A stretch of DNA of 64,000 nucleotides from CAWGOF01 sp963824225. GTDB lineage: Bacteria; Acidobacteriota; Polarisedimenticolia; Polarisedimenticolales; Polarisedimenticolaceae. Within the stretch, counting starts at the first letter, position 1, and every line of letters begins with the position of its first letter. Shown one piece after another: positions 62,536-64,000 of the stretch. The translations under genes were made by a program, and so were the position numbers. The notes under the pieces were generated by a model. The model saw only the letters and a list, made by a program, of their open reading frames with translations, did no database searches and had not been told where the DNA came from. The stretch is from the NCBI GenBank assembly GCA_963824225.1, contig CAWGOF010000003.1:3348001-3412000 (forward strand). Direction: 5' to 3'.

Positions 62536-64000
62536 TCATGGAGTCCGGCCCGCGGCGGATTGCCCCCCTGTTTCTTCTGCCTCATTTGGGGCGGAAACGA
62601 CGAGTGTCCCCGTTTCGAGGAGCAGGAGCGCGGCCCAGCTCGACACGGGGTGGGCGGCGCGGACAACCCCGAGGGCGTGACGGAAGGCGTCGGGCACGGC
62701 GCCATTCTCGGTGAGCCGCTCATAGAATGCGCGGTTGAAATCGGCGGCGAGAGCGTCGTCGAGCTCGGCACGCGAGGCAACGACCCACCGAACCCCCGCG
62801 CGGGCGAGCGTGCCGGCCAGGCCGAAGCGGCCGCTGTCGGCCGTGACCGGCCAGCTCGCGCTGTGGCACGCGCTGAGGTTCGCGAGCTCGAGGTGGCCGG
62901 CTCGGGCCGCGATCTGCGCGGCGCTGAGGCGCCGGTCGGCCAGGTCGACCGTCGACAGCTCGGGGAACGCGGCGTCGTAGTGCGCGTGCGTGTCGAGATG
63001 GAGCGAGCGCGCGCGCGGCAGCTCGCGCTCGAGGGCGGCCCCTGTCGCCGCCTCGCCCTCGAGGACCTCGGAGCTCGGTGCGACCGAGCGGTAGAAGCGC
63101 GCCGCGCCGCCCGTCCTGAGCGTGCGACCGGGATCGACGACGAAGAGCCGGGTCCCCTCGCGGTGCGGCTCGGGCGTCCGCCCGGCCGTGCCCGCGGGAC
63201 GATAGGCGACGGCCGTGGCCTCGCCGAGCCATCCGCTTTCGCCCGGAAGCGGCAACGAATGGAGAGGAACCGACTGCAGCACGCCGTGGAGCGCGAAGGT
63301 CGTGACCGGGTCGAGGTCTCGCGCGTCGGGGACAAGGGCGGCTGAGAGCCGCTCAGCTGTCGCGCGCCATCGCGACTCGTCCGCGTCGCGTGTCGCCATC
63401 GCGCGCGAGAGCGCCTCGATCGCCCGGAGCAGCTCGGGTCTCTGCAGCGCGGTCCTGCGGTACAGCACGGGCGCGCCACCCTCGGGCCGATGCAGGAGCA
63501 GCACCTCGTCCTCGAGCGCGAACGCGCGGAACGAGACGCCAGGATCCCCCGCGGCGTCGGACGCCTCGCGCGGCGCCGAGCCCGCCCGCGCCAGCTCCTG
63601 CAGCCGCTCGAGCGTCGCGCGGCGGATCGACTCGCGCTGCTCGCGTCGAGCAGGAGCGGCTGGCTCCTCGAGCGCGGCGAGCTCGGCCAGGAGCGCCTCG
63701 CGCTCGGGGCTCGCCGGTTCCACCGCGCCGCCGGCCGCGCGATCGAGCATGGCCAGCGTGTCCCAGGCCTCGCGCGGCCTCTGGCGCCCGATCGCCACGC
63801 GCGCCGCTCGATACGCGGTCTCCGCGCGCAGGCCGGGGCCGATCGGGATCACCTGGTCGAGGCGCGCGTCCGCGCCGCGCTCGCCGAGGAGCAGCGCCAG
63901 GGTCAGGCGGTCCGCCGCGCGATCGAGATCCCCGCTCCGCTCGAGCGCGCCCGCGGCACAGCTCGCAGCCCACGCGCGCAGCCGCGAGCTCGTGCCCGCC
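62536..64000 (-). CDS. CHAT-domain cysteine peptidase with N-terminal helical repeats (N-terminus beyond window)
   Basis: The frame is open to the right edge, giving about 488 visible residues. The first 90 or so look like TPR helices (LDRAADRLTLALLLGERGAD, then PREAWDTLAMLDRAA). The CHAT (caspase/separase-like) domain follows. Its catalytic His is in LHLDTHAHYDAAFPELS and Cys in ELANLSACHSASW. The typical C-terminal block is AAHPVSSWAALLL. CHAT peptidases cleave protein partners and occur in signalling and immune operons. The last about 25 residues (LETGTLVVSAPNEAEETGGQ and on) are encoded by a family 2 repeat. Confidence 0.87.
   Translation of the reverse strand, partial: AGTSSRLRAWAASCAAGALERSGDLDRAADRLTLALLLGERGADARLDQVIPIGPGLRAETAYRAARVAIGRQRPREAWDTLAMLDRAAGGAVEPASPEREALLAELAALEEPAAPARREQRESIRRATLERLQELARAGSAPREASDAAGDPGVSFRAFALEDEVLLLHRPEGGAPVLYRRTALQRPELLRAIEALSRAMATRDADESRWRATAERLSAALVPDARDLDPVTTFALHGVLQSVPLHSLPLPGESGWLGEATAVAYRPAGTAGRTPEPHREGTRLFVVDPGRTLRTGGAARFYRSVAPSSEVLEGEAATGAALERELPRARSLHLDTHAHYDAAFPELSTVDLADRRLSAAQIAARAGHLELANLSACHSASWPVTADSGRFGLAGTLARAGVRWVVASRAELDDALAADFNRAFYERLTENGAVPDAFRHALGVVRAAHPVSSWAALLLLETGTLVVSAPNEAEETGGQSAAGRTP
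62571..62617. repeat. Family 2 repeat inside the CHAT gene 3' end
   Basis: TTTCTTCTGCCTCATTTGGG followed by GCGGAAACGACGAGTGTCCCCGTTTC. It is translated in frame as the CHAT protein tail. Confidence 0.85.

Noticed and set aside
60046..64000. CHAT-gasdermin type defence system
   Set aside because: No gasdermin-like or other pore-forming small gene is visible beside the CHAT gene; the partners are a membrane protein and an S8-like protein.

Overview
The window is a GC-rich (about 70 %) bacterial chromosome segment with densely packed genes. Very large secreted proteins built from kelch-like, FG-GAP, thrombospondin type 3 (TSP3) and P/Homo B modules, a globin-coupled kinase with an NtrC-type regulator, TPR/CHAT proteins and a bTHX ribosomal protein suggest a soil or sediment 'deltaproteobacterial' lineage (Myxococcota or Binatota-like) or an acidobacterium. 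This assignment is inference; no rRNA or tRNA gene was seen.

Layout. 1-7.7 kb: two tandem secreted kelch/TSP3 giants on the minus strand, one cut by the window edge. 7.8-21.3 kb: housekeeping and transport genes, mostly in convergent pairs: an alpha/beta hydrolase, a YbdK-type ligase, a sirtuin-DUF309 fusion, two MFS carriers, an Fpg/Nei glycosylase, a PLP dehydratase, a methyltransferase, a degenerate J-domain protein and an OPT transporter. 21.3-23.7 kb: a mobile patch with a REP-associated Y1 transposase (RAYT) flanked by its repeats, followed by an IS110/IS1111-type element with a long 3' non-coding end. 23.7-30.4 kb: quinone oxidoreductase, UbiD-family decarboxylase, a globin-coupled histidine kinase/NtrC pair, bTHX and DUF456. 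30.5-38.7 kb: two giant secreted proteins, a trypsin-like protease and a beta-helix protein, each with two P/Homo B domains.

38.8-44.8 kb: an orphan receiver and an Rrf2 regulator, then a five-gene minus-strand operon (SDR, DUF418, YigZ/IMPACT, M32 carboxypeptidase, EamA). 44.8-49.6 kb: a plus-strand operon with ornithine-lipid acyltransferases OlsB and OlsA, a DinB-fold protein and an 874-residue alpha/beta hydrolase-DedA-ATP-grasp fusion. 49.6-60 kb: a PLP decarboxylase, a small secreted protein, a seven-bladed FG-GAP giant, an HTTM membrane pair and an O-antigen ligase-TPR protein. 60-64 kb: an operon of CHAT peptidase (cut by the window edge), a one-TM protein and a subtilisin-like exported protein.

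Two dispersed repeat families sit between genes. Family 1 (unit GGGGTCAGGTCTC in head-to-head arrays) flanks the RAYT gene and recurs at 7.8, 14.2, 24.6 and 49.7 kb. Family 2 (a GCCCCAAATGGGGC palindrome beside AAACGGGGACACTC) occurs at 17.3, 19.2, 29.3, 51.1, 60.0 (half) and 62.6 kb and has no visible transposase. Several genes end inside these repeats, and two start exactly at a family 1 boundary.

The strongest leads are the trifunctional membrane fusion in the ornithine-lipid operon, the IS110 3' non-coding end next to RAYT repeats, the CHAT/TM/subtilisin operon, and the sirtuin-DUF309 fusion.
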